DNA from: Pokkaliibacter plantistimulans
GTDB taxonomy: Bacteria; Pseudomonadota; Gammaproteobacteria; Pseudomonadales; Balneatricaceae
Reading direction: 5' to 3'
NCBI RefSeq assembly: GCF_003194385.1
Contig: NZ_LAPT01000003.1
Coordinates: forward strand, 1 to 64,000
DNA: 64,000 nucleotides
The position numbers and the translations under genes were made by a program. Positions 27,280 through 40,399 of the stretch are shown here, in pieces; the stretch's first letter is position 1; every line of letters begins with the position of its first letter. The notes under the pieces were generated by a model. It was not told where the DNA came from and searched no databases. It saw only the letters and a program-made list of their open reading frames with translations.

Positions 27280-30200
27280 ATGGCTTACTCGTATACTGAA
27301 AGAAAACGTATCCGTAAGGATTTCGGGAAACTGCCCCCCGTGATGGATGTGCCATATTTATTGGCAATCCAAATAGATTCATATCGGAAGTTCCTGCAAA
27401 CCGGTGTGGCACTGGCTCATCGCAAGGACATTGGTCTCCACGCTGCGTTTAAGTCTGTCTTCCCGATACAGTCCTATTCTGGCAACGCGTCGCTGGAATA
27501 TGTCAGTTATCGCTTAGGTGAACCGGTATTTGACGTCAAAGAATGCCAATTGCGTGGTTTAACCTTCGCTGCGCCGCTGCGGGTGAAAGTCCGTCTGGTG
27601 ATCTTTGATAAAGAGTCACCGAATAAAGCGGTCAAAGATATCAAAGAGCAAGAAGTCTACATGGGTGAAATCCCATTGATGACTGATAACGGTACCTTCG
27701 TTGTCAACGGTACTGAGCGTGTGATTGTGTCGCAATTGCACCGTTCTCCTGGTGTGTTCTTCGATCATGATCGTGGTAAAACTCATTCATCAGGTAAATT
27801 GCTTTATTCCGCCCGTATTATTCCCTACCGTGGCTCATGGCTGGACTTCGAATATGATCCCAAAGATTGTGTCTTTGTTCGTATCGATCGTCGTCGAAAA
27901 CTGCCTGCTACGATTCTGCTGCGTGCTCTGGGCTACTCTTCAGAAGAAATTCTGGAGATGTTCTTTGATACCACAACCTTCCGTTTGAGCGCTGATGGCG
28001 TGACGATGGAGCTGGTGGCTTCTCGCCTGCGTGGTGAGACACTGAGCTTTGATGTTAAAGATGCGTCAGGTAACGTCATTGTAGAGCAGGGGCGTCGTAT
28101 TACTGCTCGTCATATTCGTCAGCTGGAAAAAACCGGGTTGGACGAATTGGAAGTGCCCATCGAATATCTGCTGGGCAAGATTTCTGCACGCGATATTTTT
28201 GATCCGAGTACCGGTGAGCTGATTGCTGAATGCAACAGTGAAATTACACTGGAACTGCTGGAAAAAATGCTCAATGCTGGCATTGACCGTATTGATGCGT
28301 TGTATACCAATGATATCGACTGCGGTCCGTTCATTTCAGATACCTTGGCTATCGATCCGACCCGCAACCAGCTGGAAGCGTTGGTCGAAATCTATCGTAT
28401 GATGCGCCCTGGTGAACCGCCTACCCGTGAGGCTGCCGAGACGCTGTTCAATAACTTGTTCTTCGCTCCTGAACGCTACGACTTCTCTGCTGTAGGTCGT
28501 ATGAAGTTCAACCGTCGTATCAATCGTCTGGATGAGAGCGGTCAGGCGATCGAAACTGGTCCTGGTATCCTCAGTAACGAAGACATCACTGATGTTCTGA
28601 CAACGTTGATCGATATCCGCAACGGTAAGGGCGTGGTGGATGACATCGATCATCTGGGTAACCGCCGTATTCGCTCTGTTGGCGAGATGGCCGAGAACCA
28701 GTTCCGTGTTGGTCTGGTACGTGTTGAACGTGCAGTTCGTGAACGTTTGGCATTGGCCGAGTCCGATGGTCTGATGCCTCAGGATCTGATCAATGCCAAG
28801 CCTGTTGCGGCAGCGATTAAGGAATTCTTTGGCTCAAGTCAGCTGTCCCAGTTTATGGACCAGAACAACCCTCTGTCTGAAGTGACGCACAAGCGTCGTG
28901 TTTCAGCACTGGGCCCAGGCGGTCTGACTCGTGAGCGTGCGGGCTTTGAGGTTCGTGACGTACATCCGACCCACTATGGTCGTGTATGTCCTATCGAAAC
29001 GCCTGAAGGTCCGAACATCGGTCTTATCAACTCACTGGCAACCTACGCCCGTACTAACCGTTATGGTTTCCTTGAGAGCCCGTACCGTAAAGTTGTTGAT
29101 GGCACAGTAACTGAAGAAATCGCCTATCTGTCAGCGATTGAAGAGAGCCAATACGTTATTGCTCAGGCTTCTGCCAAGGTGAACGATGAGGGTGCTCTGG
29201 TTGATGAGTTGGTTCAGGTTCGTCATCTCAACGAATTTACTGTTATGCCGCCTGAGCGCGTCGACTACATGGATGTATCACCACGTCAGGTTGTGTCTGT
29301 CGCAGCATCATTGATTCCTTTCCTTGAGCACGACGATGCGAACCGTGCCTTGATGGGTTCCAACATGCAGCGTCAGGCTGTACCCACTCTGCGTGCAGAC
29401 AAGCCGCTGGTTGGTACTGGTATGGAGCGTTACGTCGCGCGTGATTCCGGCGTATGTATCGTTGCCAGACGCGGTGGTGTGATTGAGCGTGTCGATGCCA
29501 AGCGTATCGTTGTGCGTGTCAATGAGGATGAGATCATTCCTGGTGAAGCAGGGGTGGACATCTATACGCTGACCAAGTATGTGCGCTCTAACCAGAACAC
29601 CTGCATCAACCAACGTCCTATCGTTAACGAAGGTGATGTCGTTGAGCGTAAGGATATTCTGGCTGATGGCCCGTCGGTCGATTTGGGTGAACTGGCACTG
29701 GGCCAGAACATGCGCATCGCCTTCATGCCTTGGAACGGATACAACTACGAGGACTCCATCCTCATTTCCGAGCGAGTGGTGCAGGAAGACCGTTTTACCA
29801 CTATCCACATTCAGGAACTGACCTGTGTGGCCCGTGATACCAAGCTTGGCCCGGAAGAAATTACTTCCGACATCCCCAATGTGGGTGAGTCTGCATTGGC
29901 CAAGCTGGATGACTCGGGTGTGGTTTACATCGGTGCTGAAGTTGGTCCTGGTGACATTCTGGTTGGTAAGGTGACGCCCAAAGGCGAAACTCAGCTGACT
30001 CCAGAAGAGAAGCTGCTGCGTGCCATCTTTGGCGAGAAAGCGTCTGACGTTAAAGACACTTCTCTGCGCGTGAAAACTGGTACCTATGGGAAAGTCATCG
30101 ACGTCCAGGTGTTCACCCGTGATGGTGTGCAGAAGGATCAGCGTGCTCTGGAAATCGAGCAGATGCAGCTTGACGAGATCCGTAAGGATCTGAATGAAGA

Positions 30201-31398
30201 ATTCCGTATCGTTGAGCGCGCAACCTTCGAGCGTCTGGCTCAGGCTCTGTCTGGCAAGACGGCTGATGGTGGTCCAGGGCTGATTAAAGGTCAGACTATC
30301 AGTGATGACTATCTGGCTTCATTGCCTCATGGCGACTGGTTCAAGATTCGTGTAGCTGACGAAGAGTCCATCGAACTGTTGGAAAAAGCCCAGCAGTATC
30401 TGAAAGAGTTCCGTCAGAAGCAGGAAGATAAGTTTGAAGACAAGAAGAAGAAACTGCAGCAAGGTGATGACCTGGCTCCAGGTGTTCTGAAAATTGTCAA
30501 AGTGTATGTTGCCACCAAGCGTCGTGTTCAGCCCGGTGATAAGATGGCCGGTCGTCACGGTAACAAAGGGGTTATCTCCATCATCATGCCGGTGGAAGAT
30601 ATGCCCTATGATGCCGAAGGTAATCCCGTTGACATCGTGTTGAACCCCTTGGGTGTTCCTTCTCGTATGAACGTTGGTCAGGTATTGGAGACCCATTTGG
30701 GCGCTGCTGCTCGTGGTTTAGGTCACAAGATCAATGGCATGCTGGAAGCTGAACGTGAGCGTGCAGAGAAGGTAGCTGAACTGCGTTCTTTCTTGCAGGA
30801 AGTCTACAACGCTCCGATAGGTAATCTGGTTTCTGCCAGTCAGGAAGATCTGAACTCTCTGAGTGACGATGAAATTCTTGAGCTGTCTGCCAACCTGCGC
30901 AAAGGTGTGCCAATGGCAACGCCTGTGTTCGATGGTGCCAAAGAGGCTGAAATCAAGCACATGCTGCGTTTGGCTGGCATCGATGACAGTGGTCAGATCA
31001 ATCTGTTTGACGGTCGTACCGGCGAGCGTTTTGATCGTCCGGTTACCGTCGGCTACATGTACATGTTGAAGCTAAACCACCTGGTTGATGACAAGATGCA
31101 CGCTCGTTCCACTGGTTCTTACAGTCTGGTTACCCAGCAACCGCTGGGTGGTAAGGCGCAGTTCGGTGGTCAGCGTTTCGGTGAGATGGAAGTGTGGGCT
31201 CTGGAAGCATACGGTGCTGCCTACACCCTTCAGGAAATGCTCACTGTTAAATCCGACGACGTGAATGGTCGTACCAAGATGTACAAAAACATCGTGGACG
31301 GTGACCACCGTATGGAGGCCGGCATGCCGGAGTCCTTCAACGTGTTGGTCAAGGAGATTCGCTCGTTGGGTATCGATATCGAGCTCGAGACCGAGTGA
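27280..31398 (+). CDS. rpoB: DNA-directed RNA polymerase subunit beta
   Basis: Catalytic core subunit forming one pincer of RNA polymerase. 1372 residues, slightly longer than the E. coli protein (1342). N-terminus [17 protein letters not shown] is conserved. The rifampicin region [23 protein letters not shown] (about 527-549, in part) is wild type at the residues commonly mutated (Gln, Asp, His, Arg, Ser positions). The [12 protein letters not shown] block (about 1086-1097) and the C-terminal [11 protein letters not shown] tail are present. Cotranscribed with rpoC, 77 bases downstream. Confidence 0.98.
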   Translation: MAYSYTERKRIRKDFGKLPPVMDVPYLLAIQIDSYRKFLQTGVALAHRKDIGLHAAFKSVFPIQSYSGNASLEYVSYRLGEPVFDVKECQLRGLTFAAPLRVKVRLVIFDKESPNKAVKDIKEQEVYMGEIPLMTDNGTFVVNGTERVIVSQLHRSPGVFFDHDRGKTHSSGKLLYSARIIPYRGSWLDFEYDPKDCVFVRIDRRRKLPATILLRALGYSSEEILEMFFDTTTFRLSADGVTMELVASRLRGETLSFDVKDASGNVIVEQGRRITARHIRQLEKTGLDELEVPIEYLLGKISARDIFDPSTGELIAECNSEITLELLEKMLNAGIDRIDALYTNDIDCGPFISDTLAIDPTRNQLEALVEIYRMMRPGEPPTREAAETLFNNLFFAPERYDFSAVGRMKFNRRINRLDESGQAIETGPGILSNEDITDVLTTLIDIRNGKGVVDDIDHLGNRRIRSVGEMAENQFRVGLVRVERAVRERLALAESDGLMPQDLINAKPVAAAIKEFFGSSQLSQFMDQNNPLSEVTHKRRVSALGPGGLTRERAGFEVRDVHPTHYGRVCPIETPEGPNIGLINSLATYARTNRYGFLESPYRKVVDGTVTEEIAYLSAIEESQYVIAQASAKVNDEGALVDELVQVRHLNEFTVMPPERVDYMDVSPRQVVSVAASLIPFLEHDDANRALMGSNMQRQAVPTLRADKPLVGTGMERYVARDSGVCIVARRGGVIERVDAKRIVVRVNEDEIIPGEAGVDIYTLTKYVRSNQNTCINQRPIVNEGDVVERKDILADGPSVDLGELALGQNMRIAFMPWNGYNYEDSILISERVVQEDRFTTIHIQELTCVARDTKLGPEEITSDIPNVGESALAKLDDSGVVYIGAEVGPGDILVGKVTPKGETQLTPEEKLLRAIFGEKASDVKDTSLRVKTGTYGKVIDVQVFTRDGVQKDQRALEIEQMQLDEIRKDLNEEFRIVERATFERLAQALSGKTADGGPGLIKGQTISDDYLASLPHGDWFKIRVADEESIELLEKAQQYLKEFRQKQEDKFEDKKKKLQQGDDLAPGVLKIVKVYVATKRRVQPGDKMAGRHGNKGVISIIMPVEDMPYDAEGNPVDIVLNPLGVPSRMNVGQVLETHLGAAARGLGHKINGMLEAERERAEKVAELRSFLQEVYNAPIGNLVSASQEDLNSLSDDEILELSANLRKGVPMATPVFDGAKEAEIKHMLRLAGIDDSGQINLFDGRTGERFDRPVTVGYMYMLKLNHLVDDKMHARSTGSYSLVTQQPLGGKAQFGGQRFGEMEVWALEAYGAAYTLQEMLTVKSDDVNGRTKMYKNIVDGDHRMEAGMPESFNVLVKEIRSLGIDIELETE

Positions 31399-31475
31399 TT
31401 TTCCTGACCAGGTGACAGGATTAGCGGGGAGCCTAACAAGGCTCCCCACGACGAAGTTCCCCAGGGGTACGGCCA

Positions 31476-34400
31476 ATGAAAGATTTGCTGAATCTGTTAA
31501 AGAATCAGGCCCAACACCAAGAATTTGACTCTATCCGGATTGGCCTGGCTTCTCCGGATATGATTCGTTCCTGGTCGTTCGGTGAGGTAAAAAAGCCGGA
31601 GACCATCAACTATCGTACGTTCAAGCCTGAACGTGATGGTCTCTTCTGCGCCAAAATTTTTGGTCCTATCAAGGACTATGAGTGCTTGTGCGGTAAGTAC
31701 AAGCGCCTCAAGCATCGTGGCGTGATCTGTGAAAAATGCGGTGTTGAAGTTGCTCTGGCCAAAGTTCGCCGTGAGCGTATGGGCCATATCGAGCTGGCTT
31801 CTCCTACTGCGCACATCTGGTTCCTGAAGTCCCTGCCAAGCCGTATCGGCTTGCTACTGGACATGACTTTGCGTGATATCGAACGTGTGCTGTACTTCGA
31901 GTCCTTTGTGGTTATCGATCCCGGTATGACTGATCTTGAGAAAGGCCAGCTGCTGAGCGATGAAGAATACTACGAGATGCTCGAAGAGCATGGCGATGAG
32001 TTTGATGCCAAGATGGGCGCCGAAGCTATTCAGGGCTTATTGCGTGATCTGGATCTTGAGCTGGAAATTCAGCAACTGCGTGAAGAAATTCCGCAGACCA
32101 ACTCTGAGACCAAGATCAAGAAATTGTCCAAGCGTTTGAAGCTAATGGAGGCATTTGTTGCTTCCGGCAACAAGCCTGAATGGATGATTCTGACCGTACT
32201 GCCAGTTCTGCCGCCTGATTTGCGTCCATTGGTACCGCTGGACGGTGGCCGGTTCGCTACTTCGGACCTGAATGACCTGTATCGCCGTGTGATCAACCGA
32301 AACAACCGTCTGAAGCGTCTGCTTGAGCTGGCTGCGCCCGATATTATCGTGCGTAACGAGAAGCGTATGCTGCAGGAGTCAGTTGATGCGCTGCTGGATA
32401 ATGGTCGCCGTGGTCGTGCCATTACGGGTTCGAACAAGCGTCCGCTGAAATCTCTGGCTGACATGATCAAGGGTAAACAGGGTCGTTTCCGTCAGAACCT
32501 GCTGGGTAAGCGTGTCGATTATTCCGGTCGTTCTGTTATCACTGTGGGCCCGACCCTGCGTCTGCATCAGTGCGGTCTGCCGAAGAAAATGGCACTGGAG
32601 CTGTTCAAGCCTTTTATCTTCCAGAAGCTGGAAGCTCGTGGGCTGGCAACAACCATCAAAGCTGCCAAGAAAATGGTAGAGCGCGAAGAAGGCTTCGTCT
32701 GGGATATCCTTGAGGAAGTCATCCGCGAACATCCTGTACTGCTTAACCGTGCACCTACGTTGCACCGTTTGGGTATCCAGGCATTTGAGCCAGTTCTTAT
32801 CGAAGGCAAGGCTATTCAGTTGCACCCTCTGGTCTGTGCGGCCTATAACGCTGACTTCGACGGTGACCAGATGGCCGTTCACGTACCGCTGACACTGGAA
32901 GCCCAGCTGGAAGCGCGTGCGTTGATGATGTCAACCAATAACGTGCTGTCGCCTGCCAACGGTGAGCCTATCATCGTTCCTTCTCAGGACGTGGTATTGG
33001 GTCTGTATTACATGACTCGTGAGCGTGTAAACGCCCGTGGCGAAGGTCGCATCTTTGCTGACCTTAAAGAAGTGCACAAGGCTTACAACACGTTTGCTGA
33101 AGATGGAGCGCGCGCCGTACATCTCCAGGCCAAGATCAAAGTCCGTATCCACGAAGTCATTCGTGATATTCACGGAGGTGTGGAAGAGCGTACACGTATC
33201 GCTGATACCACTGTTGGCCGTGCGCTGCTGTTCGATATCGTGCCCAAGGGCTTGCCATTTGATCTGATTAACCAGGCGATGAAGAAGAAATCGATCTCTC
33301 GCCTGCTGAACGAGTCATATCGTCGTGTTGGTCTGAAAGATACCGTTATCTTTGCTGACCAGCTGATGTATATGGGCTTCAGCTTTGCTGCACGCTCAGG
33401 TTCTTCGGTCGGTGTTAACGATTTCGTTATTCCTGATGCCAAGGTCGCGATCATTGATCGTGCTGAGGGTGAGGTCAAGGAAATCGAACAGCAGTTCCGC
33501 GATGGTCTGGTAACGGCTGGTGAGAAGTACAACAAGGTTATCGACTTGTGGTCGAAGGCTAACGATGAAATTGCCAAAGCGATGATGGCTACTCTCGGTC
33601 GTGAGAAAGTGCTTGATCGCGACGGTAACGAAGTAGATCAGGAGTCCTTTAACTCCGTATACATGATGGCCGACTCCGGTGCACGTGGTTCTGCAGCACA
33701 GATGCGTCAGCTGGGTGGTATGCGTGGTCTGATGGCCAAACCTGATGGCTCCATCATCGAGACACCTATTACCGCGAACTTCCGTGAAGGCTTGAGTGTA
33801 CTGCAGTACTTCATCTCTACTCACGGTGCTCGTAAAGGTCTGGCCGATACCGCGTTGAAAACAGCCAACTCCGGTTACCTGACTCGTCGTCTGGTAGACG
33901 TGGCACAGGATCTGGTCGTAGTCGAAGACGACTGCGGAACAGAAGAAGGCCTGATCATGACCCCGGTTATCGAGGGTGGTGATATTGTTGTGCCTCTGGG
34001 TGCACGCGTGCTGGGTCGAGTGGTTGCTCATGACGTACTGGATCCTGCCAGTCAGGATGTGCTGATCAGTCGTGGTACGCTGATCGATGAGGCTTGGGTT
34101 GAGCGTCTGGAGAAAGACGAGAACCTGTCTTCTGTCGACGAGATCATCGTTCGTACACCTATCAGTTGCGATACCCGCTATGGTATCTGTGCTAAGTGCT
34201 ATGGTCGTGACCTTGGCCGCGGTCATCTGGTGAATGCCGGTGAGTCTGTCGGTGTCATCGCGGCTCAGTCCATCGGTGAGCCCGGTACTCAGCTGACCAT
34301 GCGTACGTTCCACATCGGTGGTGCGGCATCGCGAGCGGCAGCAGTCGACAACATCCAGGTCAAGAATGGTGGTGAGATCCGCCTGCACAACATGAAGTCG

Positions 34401-35720
34401 GTAAAACGTGACGACGGCGTATTGGTTGTTGTTTCTCGTTCTTCCGAGTTGGGTGTTACGGATGAGCATGGCCGTGAGCGTGAACGCTATAAACTTCCTT
34501 ATGGTGCACTGGTAAAAGTGGCTGATGGTCAGCGTGTTGAGCCAGGTGATGTGGTTGCCAACTGGGACCCGCACACTCACCCGATCATTGCCGAGGTCGC
34601 TGGTCAGATCGAGTTCGTGGGTCTGGACGATGGTATTACTGTCAAGCGTCAGACCGACGAACTGACCGGTCTTTCCAGTGTCGAAGTGTTGGAACCTAAA
34701 GACCGTCCAGCAGCAGGTAAGGACATTCGTCCTATGATTCGACTGGTGGATGCAGGTGGTAACGAGCTGACGCTGTCTTCCGGAGCGCCAGCGCAATACT
34801 TGCTGCCGGCCAAGGCGGTGTTGAACATCAACAATGGTTCCACCATCAAAGCGGGTGAGGTTGTCGCGCGTATTCCTCAGGAGTCGTCCGGTAACAAGGA
34901 CATCACCGGTGGTCTGCCGCGTGTTGCTGACCTGTTTGAAGCACGTCGACCCAAAGAGCCTGCCATTCTGGCGGAAGTATCTGGCGTGGTGACCTTCGGT
35001 AAAGAAACCAAAGGTAAGAAGCGCTTGGTGATTACTCCGGCTGAAAGTGAGCCTTTCGAGTTGTTGATTCCAAAATGGCGTCAACTGAACGTATTCGAAG
35101 GTGAGCACGTTGAGCGCGGTGAGGTCATCGCTGATGGTCCGTCCAATCCTCACGACATCCTGCGTATTCTGGGTGTTGGTGAGCTGGCGAAATACATCGT
35201 CAATGAAATTCAGGACGTTTACCGACTGCAAGGCGTTGTGATCAACGACAAGCACATCGAAGTTATCGTCCGTCAGATGCTGCGTAAGGTAGATATCACT
35301 GATGCAGGTGATACCAATCTGATCAAAGGTGATCAGGTCGAGTACACCCAGATGCTGGAAGCCAATGAAAAGGCCGCCACTGAAGGGCGATTCCCTGCCA
35401 AGTACGAGCGTGTACTGCTGGGTATCACCAAGGCGTCCCTGGCTACCGAATCGTTCATCTCTGCAGCCTCCTTCCAGGAGACTACACGAGTACTGACCGA
35501 AGCAGCTGTCACCGGTAAGAGTGATCATCTGCGTGGTCTGAAGGAAAACGTGGTAGTAGGTCGTTTGATTCCTGCCGGTACTGGTCTGGCCTATCACAAT
35601 GAGCGCAAGCGTAAGCGTGCTAAAGCTCAGATGGCTCCAGCGGCCAGCCAGGGCCCAACCGCAGAAGAAATTAGTCAGGCTCTGAGCGAAGCGCTGAAAC
35701 AGCACCAGCTTGAGTCCTGA
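31476..35720 (+). CDS. rpoC: DNA-directed RNA polymerase subunit beta'
   Basis: Catalytic subunit carrying the active-site Mg. 1414 residues. N-terminal zinc site [19 protein letters not shown] (about 70-88). Catalytic NADFDGDQM begins at residue 458, putting the three Asp at 460, 462 and 464 exactly as in E. coli. The second zinc site is [13 protein letters not shown], with an upstream Cys at CGTEEG (about 814). The trigger loop precedes it. No insertions of note. Ends the rpoBC unit. Confidence 0.98.
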   Translation: MKDLLNLLKNQAQHQEFDSIRIGLASPDMIRSWSFGEVKKPETINYRTFKPERDGLFCAKIFGPIKDYECLCGKYKRLKHRGVICEKCGVEVALAKVRRERMGHIELASPTAHIWFLKSLPSRIGLLLDMTLRDIERVLYFESFVVIDPGMTDLEKGQLLSDEEYYEMLEEHGDEFDAKMGAEAIQGLLRDLDLELEIQQLREEIPQTNSETKIKKLSKRLKLMEAFVASGNKPEWMILTVLPVLPPDLRPLVPLDGGRFATSDLNDLYRRVINRNNRLKRLLELAAPDIIVRNEKRMLQESVDALLDNGRRGRAITGSNKRPLKSLADMIKGKQGRFRQNLLGKRVDYSGRSVITVGPTLRLHQCGLPKKMALELFKPFIFQKLEARGLATTIKAAKKMVEREEGFVWDILEEVIREHPVLLNRAPTLHRLGIQAFEPVLIEGKAIQLHPLVCAAYNADFDGDQMAVHVPLTLEAQLEARALMMSTNNVLSPANGEPIIVPSQDVVLGLYYMTRERVNARGEGRIFADLKEVHKAYNTFAEDGARAVHLQAKIKVRIHEVIRDIHGGVEERTRIADTTVGRALLFDIVPKGLPFDLINQAMKKKSISRLLNESYRRVGLKDTVIFADQLMYMGFSFAARSGSSVGVNDFVIPDAKVAIIDRAEGEVKEIEQQFRDGLVTAGEKYNKVIDLWSKANDEIAKAMMATLGREKVLDRDGNEVDQESFNSVYMMADSGARGSAAQMRQLGGMRGLMAKPDGSIIETPITANFREGLSVLQYFISTHGARKGLADTALKTANSGYLTRRLVDVAQDLVVVEDDCGTEEGLIMTPVIEGGDIVVPLGARVLGRVVAHDVLDPASQDVLISRGTLIDEAWVERLEKDENLSSVDEIIVRTPISCDTRYGICAKCYGRDLGRGHLVNAGESVGVIAAQSIGEPGTQLTMRTFHIGGAASRAAAVDNIQVKNGGEIRLHNMKSVKRDDGVLVVVSRSSELGVTDEHGRERERYKLPYGALVKVADGQRVEPGDVVANWDPHTHPIIAEVAGQIEFVGLDDGITVKRQTDELTGLSSVEVLEPKDRPAAGKDIRPMIRLVDAGGNELTLSSGAPAQYLLPAKAVLNINNGSTIKAGEVVARIPQESSGNKDITGGLPRVADLFEARRPKEPAILAEVSGVVTFGKETKGKKRLVITPAESEPFELLIPKWRQLNVFEGEHVERGEVIADGPSNPHDILRILGVGELAKYIVNEIQDVYRLQGVVINDKHIEVIVRQMLRKVDITDAGDTNLIKGDQVEYTQMLEANEKAATEGRFPAKYERVLLGITKASLATESFISAASFQETTRVLTEAAVTGKSDHLRGLKENVVVGRLIPAGTGLAYHNERKRKRAKAQMAPAASQGPTAEEISQALSEALKQHQLES

Positions 35721-35766
35721 GCCAGAAAAAGTTGAAGGTCAGGGTGCGCCCTTTATTGTGCGTATC

Positions 35767-35795
35767 TTGACCTTTTGACTAAGGGTGATTAAAAT
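35767..35795 (+). promoter_or_regulatory. Sigma-70 promoter of the str operon
   Basis: TTGACC (35767-35772), 17 bases, TAAAAT (35790-35795). Near-consensus in both hexamers. The GC-rich run TTCGCCCCC follows, a stringent-type discriminator. The expected start near 35802 lies immediately before the hairpin at 35808-35832. Confidence 0.75.
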
Positions 35796-35807
35796 TTCGC
35801 CCCCTCG

Positions 35808-35832
35808 ATGACAGGCTTTTGCCTGTCATTTT
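35808..35832 (+). terminator. Intrinsic terminator/5' hairpin between rpoC and rpsL
   Basis: ATGACAGGC (35808-35816), loop TTTT, GCCTGTCAT (35821-35829), then three more T. It should stop rpoC read-through. Because the rpsL promoter lies just before it, the same hairpin would also be the first structure in the rpsL transcript. Confidence 0.8.
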
Positions 35833-35889
35833 ATTGAGTGTCTGTAACATAAATTACAGATGAATGACGCCAAACTTGGAGTTTGCTGA

Positions 35890-36264
35890 ATGGCAACTAT
35901 TAACCAACTGGTGCGTAAACCCCGTAAGCGCGTTGTGGACAAAAGCGACGTTCCTGCTTTGCAGGGCTGCCCGCAACGCCGTGGTGTATGTACCCGCGTT
36001 TATACCACCACCCCGAAGAAGCCTAACTCGGCTCTGCGTAAGGTGTGCCGTGTTCGTTTGACCAACGGCTTTGAAGTGACTTCCTACATCGGTGGTGAAG
36101 GCCACAACTTGCAGGAGCACTCGGTAGTACTGATCCGTGGCGGTCGTGTAAAAGACTTGCCAGGTGTGCGTTACCACACTGTTCGCGGTGCACTGGATAC
36201 CTCTGGTGTTAACAACCGTAAACAGGGTCGTTCCAAATACGGTACCAAGCGTCCTAAGTCTTAA
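35890..36264 (+). CDS. rpsL: 30S ribosomal protein S12
   Basis: Decoding-centre protein; site of streptomycin-resistance mutations. 124 residues, very close to E. coli S12. The [12 protein letters not shown] loop (41-52) has wild-type Lys43 and the second hotspot around [13 protein letters not shown] (about 84-96) is unchanged, so a streptomycin-sensitive ribosome is expected. First gene of the str operon (rpsL-rpsG-fusA-tuf). Confidence 0.98.
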   Translation: MATINQLVRKPRKRVVDKSDVPALQGCPQRRGVCTRVYTTTPKKPNSALRKVCRVRLTNGFEVTSYIGGEGHNLQEHSVVLIRGGRVKDLPGVRYHTVRGALDTSGVNNRKQGRSKYGTKRPKS

Positions 36265-36279
36265 TTGCTTAGCACGATG

Positions 36280-36882
<603 letters not shown>

Positions 36883-36900
36883 TCAGCAGAGGACTGAGCC

Positions 36901-38991
36901 GTGGCACGTAAAACCCCCATTAAGCGTTACCGTAACATCGGTATCTGCGCCCACGTGGACGCGGGTAAAACCACGACTACCGAACGCGTTCTGTTCTATA
37001 CAGGTGTTTCTCACAAGATCGGTGAGGTACATGATGGCGCTGCGACCATGGACTGGATGGAGCAGGAGCAGGAGCGTGGTATTACCATCACTTCTGCTGC
37101 TACCACCTGTTTCTGGAAGGGCATGAACCAGCAGTTCGATGAACACCGTATCAACATCATTGATACCCCCGGACACGTTGACTTCACTATCGAAGTAGAA
37201 CGTTCTCTGCGTGTATTGGATGGTGCTGTAGTTGTACTGTGTGCATCTTCTGGTGTTCAGCCTCAGACTGAAACTGTATGGCGTCAGGCTAACAAGTACG
37301 AAGTTCCTCGTATGGTGTTCGTCAACAAGATGGACCGTGCTGGTGCAAACTTCTACAACGTTGTTGCGCAGATGAAAGCTCGTTTGGGTACTACTCCAGT
37401 ACCTATCCAGATCCCAATCGGTGCTGAAGACAGCTTCAAAGGTGTCGTCGATCTGCTTCGCATGAAAGCTATCATGTGGAATGAAGCCGATCAGGGCATG
37501 ACCTACGAGCTGGAAGATATTCCTGCTGAGCTGCAAGACAAAGCTGAAGAGCTGCGTGAGCAGATGGTTGAAGCTGCTGCTGAAGCCACCGAAGAGTTGA
37601 TGAACAAGTACCTGGAAGAAGGCGAACTGACCATTGAGGAAATCAAGGCCGGTCTGCGCGCTCGTACTTTGAACAACGAGATTGTTCTGACCATCTGTGG
37701 TTCTGCATTCAAGAACAAAGGTGTTCAGGCAATGCTGGATTGCGTAGTCGAGTATCTGCCCTCTCCTGTCGATATTCCTCCTGTGGAAGGAACTCTGGAA
37801 GACGGCGAGACCAAGGCTACTCGTGACGCTGACGACAATGCTCCTTTCTCTGCACTGGCGTTCAAAATCGCGACTGACCCCTTCGTTGGTACTCTGACGT
37901 TCGTCCGTGTTTACTCAGGTCACATCAATTCTGGTGATCAGGTAATCAACTCGGTCAAGCTGAAGAAAGAGCGCATCGGCCGTATGGTTCAGATGCACGC
38001 TAACACCCGTGAAGAAATCAAAGAAGTTCTGGCTGGTGACATCGCTGCCCTGATCGGTATGAAAGATGTAACCACCGGTGATACTCTTTGCGACCTCAAT
38101 AACGTCATCGTTCTTGAGCGTATGGAGTTCCCCGAGCCTGTAATTTCCGTAGCCGTGGAGCCCAAGTCCAAGGCTGACCAGGAGAAGATGGGTGTTGCCC
38201 TTGGCAAGCTGGCTCAGGAAGATCCGTCATTCCGTGTGGAAACCGACGAAGAGTCTGGTCAGACTATCATCTCCGGTATGGGTGAGCTTCACCTGGACAT
38301 TATCGTTGACCGTATGCGTCGCGAGTTCAAGGTTGAAGCGAACATCGGTAAGCCTCAGGTAGCTTACCGTGAGAAAATCCGCTCAGCGGTCAACGCAAAC
38401 CACAAGTTTGTGCGTCAGTCCGGTGGTCGCGGTCAGTATGGTCACGTTGTTATCGAGTTCATGCCTTCTGATGAAGAAGGTCTGGAATTCATCAACGAAA
38501 TCGTGGGTGGTTCTATTCCTAAGGAATATATCCCTGCCATTCAGAAGGGTGTTGAGGAGCAGATGAAGAACGGTGTTATCGCCGGCTATCCTCTGATCGG
38601 TCTCAAGGCTCGTCTGTATGACGGTTCTTTCCACGAGGTTGACTCTAACGAAATGGCGTTCAAGATCGCTGCTTCTCAGGCTCTGAAAGAGTATGCGAAG
38701 AAGGCTGATCCTTGCCTGCTCGAACCTATGATGCAGGTAGAAGTTGTAACGCCTGAAGACTACATGGGCGACGTAATGGGTGACCTGAACCGTCGTCGTG
38801 GTCTGATCCAAGGTATGGACGACACCGTTTCTGGCAAAGTCATCCGTGCTGAAGTACCATTGGGCGAAATGTTCGGTTACGCAACCGACCTGCGCTCGGC
38901 TACTCAGGGTCGTGCGACTTATTCCATGGAATTCGCGCGCTATGCTGAAGCACCCAACAATATCGCTGAAGCAGTTATCAAACAGTCTTAA
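36901..38991 (+). CDS. fusA: Elongation factor G
   Basis: GTPase that drives translocation and, with RRF, ribosome recycling. 696 residues starting with GTG 36901 (CAGAGGA upstream). G1 [12 protein letters not shown] (17-28), G2 [11 protein letters not shown]3 DTPGHVDF, G4 NKMD, followed by domains II to V. Length and motifs match the canonical elongation factor, not the recycling-only EF-G2. Third gene of the str operon. Confidence 0.98.
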   Translation: MARKTPIKRYRNIGICAHVDAGKTTTTERVLFYTGVSHKIGEVHDGAATMDWMEQEQERGITITSAATTCFWKGMNQQFDEHRINIIDTPGHVDFTIEVERSLRVLDGAVVVLCASSGVQPQTETVWRQANKYEVPRMVFVNKMDRAGANFYNVVAQMKARLGTTPVPIQIPIGAEDSFKGVVDLLRMKAIMWNEADQGMTYELEDIPAELQDKAEELREQMVEAAAEATEELMNKYLEEGELTIEEIKAGLRARTLNNEIVLTICGSAFKNKGVQAMLDCVVEYLPSPVDIPPVEGTLEDGETKATRDADDNAPFSALAFKIATDPFVGTLTFVRVYSGHINSGDQVINSVKLKKERIGRMVQMHANTREEIKEVLAGDIAALIGMKDVTTGDTLCDLNNVIVLERMEFPEPVISVAVEPKSKADQEKMGVALGKLAQEDPSFRVETDEESGQTIISGMGELHLDIIVDRMRREFKVEANIGKPQVAYREKIRSAVNANHKFVRQSGGRGQYGHVVIEFMPSDEEGLEFINEIVGGSIPKEYIPAIQKGVEEQMKNGVIAGYPLIGLKARLYDGSFHEVDSNEMAFKIAASQALKEYAKKADPCLLEPMMQVEVVTPEDYMGDVMGDLNRRRGLIQGMDDTVSGKVIRAEVPLGEMFGYATDLRSATQGRATYSMEFARYAEAPNNIAEAVIKQS

Positions 38992-39019
38992 TGACCTCGT
39001 TACGTAAGTAGGTGTAAGA

Positions 39020-40213
39020 ATGGCTAAAGAAAAATTTGAACGGAGTAAACCCCACGTTAACGTAGGTACCATCGGCCACGTTGACCATGGTAAAACTACT
39101 CTGACCGCTGCACTGACTAAAGTGTGTGCTGAAACTTGGGGTGGATCTGTTAAAGCGTTTGATCAGATCGACGCTGCACCTGAAGAGCGTGCTCGTGGTA
39201 TCACCATTTCTACCGCTCACGTAGAGTATCAGTCAACTGTGCGTCACTACGCTCACGTTGACTGCCCAGGACACGCTGACTACGTTAAGAACATGATCAC
39301 TGGTGCTGCTCAGATGGACGGCGCTATCCTGGTTTGCTCCGCTGCTGACGGCCCCATGCCTCAGACTCGTGAGCACATCCTGCTGTCTCGTCAGGTAGGT
39401 GTTCCTTACATTGTTGTGTTCCTGAACAAAGCTGACATGGTTGACGATGCTGAGCTGCTGGAACTGGTTGAGATGGAAGTGCGTGATCTGCTGAGCACTT
39501 ACGACTTCCCAGGTGACGACACTCCTATCGTTATCGGTTCTGCTCTGATGGCTCTGAACGGCCAAGACGACAATGAAATGGGCGTTACCGCTGTTCGTAA
39601 GCTGGTTGAGACTCTGGATTCTTACATCCCTGAGCCTGAGCGTGCTATCGACAAGCCCTTCCTGATGCCTATCGAAGACGTATTCTCTATCTCTGGCCGT
39701 GGTACTGTAGTAACTGGTCGTGTAGAGAGCGGTATCGTTCGCGTTGGCGAAGAAGTTGAGATCGTAGGTATCCACGCTACCACCAAAACCACCGTTACTG
39801 GTGTTGAAATGTTCCGTAAGCTGCTGGACGAAGGTCGTGCAGGCGAGAACATCGGTGCTCTGCTGCGTGGTACCAAGCGTGACGACGTAGAGCGTGGTCA
39901 GGTTCTGGCCAAGCCAGGCGCGATCAAGCCTCACACCAAGTTCGAATCAGAGGTTTACGTTCTGAGCAAAGAAGAAGGTGGTCGTCACACTCCATTCTTC
40001 AAAGGCTACCGTCCTCAGTTCTACTTCCGTACTACTGACGTGACTGGTTCTTGCGAACTGCCAGAAGGCGTTGAAATGGTTATGCCAGGCGACAACGTTG
40101 CCCTGAGCGTAACTCTGATCAACCCAATCGCTATGGACGAAGGTCTGCGCTTCGCGATCCGTGAAGGCGGCCGTACCGTAGGTGCTGGTGTTGTAGCTAA
40201 GATCATCGAGTAA
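39020..40213 (+). CDS. tuf: Elongation factor Tu
   Basis: GTPase delivering aminoacyl-tRNA to the A site. 397 residues. G1 GHVDHGKTT (19-27), G2 RGITI, G3 DCPGHADY, G4 NKADM, and the kirromycin/EF-Ts-contact regions are conserved. It closes the str operon, 28 bases after fusA, and ends with a strong terminator. Strong codon bias toward highly expressed codons. It is the only tuf gene in the window: the second copy expected next to tRNA-Trp is missing. Confidence 0.98.
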   Translation: MAKEKFERSKPHVNVGTIGHVDHGKTTLTAALTKVCAETWGGSVKAFDQIDAAPEERARGITISTAHVEYQSTVRHYAHVDCPGHADYVKNMITGAAQMDGAILVCSAADGPMPQTREHILLSRQVGVPYIVVFLNKADMVDDAELLELVEMEVRDLLSTYDFPGDDTPIVIGSALMALNGQDDNEMGVTAVRKLVETLDSYIPEPERAIDKPFLMPIEDVFSISGRGTVVTGRVESGIVRVGEEVEIVGIHATTKTTVTGVEMFRKLLDEGRAGENIGALLRGTKRDDVERGQVLAKPGAIKPHTKFESEVYVLSKEEGGRHTPFFKGYRPQFYFRTTDVTGSCELPEGVEMVMPGDNVALSVTLINPIAMDEGLRFAIREGGRTVGAGVVAKIIE

Positions 40214-40231
40214 TACTCGCTGCTCTTAAAG

Positions 40232-40257
40232 AAAAGGCTCCTTCGGGAGCCTTTTTT
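40232..40257. terminator. Bidirectional intrinsic terminator after tuf
   Basis: AAAGGCTCC (40233-40241), loop TTCG, GGAGCCTTT (40246-40254), then more T. On the minus strand the same hairpin is followed by TTTTC, so it can also end transcription from the GIY-YIG gene. Confidence 0.9.
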
Positions 40258-40332
40258 GTTGGTTAGCGTTAAGAGATGAAAAAATGGTTGTTCGCGAACG
40301 TGGCGAGTGTTTTGCTCGGAAATAGAAGTATT

Positions 40333-40365
40333 TTGGAGCTTGGAGCTTGGAGCTTGGAGCTTGGA
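40333..40365. repeat. Heptamer tandem repeat (TTGGAGC x4 plus partial)
   Basis: Four perfect copies of TTGGAGC (40333-40360) and a fifth broken copy TTGGA. It lies 35 bases beyond the stop of the GIY-YIG gene and 75 bases after the tuf terminator. No dyad, no spacer: it is a simple short tandem array, not a CRISPR. Confidence 0.9.
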
Positions 40366-40399
40366 TGGAATGAGGCATCCTTGCCTCGTTTGTTCGTGT

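Noticed and set aside
33396..35705. Open frame of 769 codons on the minus strand opposite rpoC
   Set aside because: It is the antisense shadow of rpoC. Its composition follows from the codon bias of rpoC and it has no ribosome site or family motifs.
40333..40365. Tandem TTGGAGC units considered as a CRISPR or REP element
   Set aside because: Units are 7 bases with no spacers and no dyad symmetry, and there are no cas genes.
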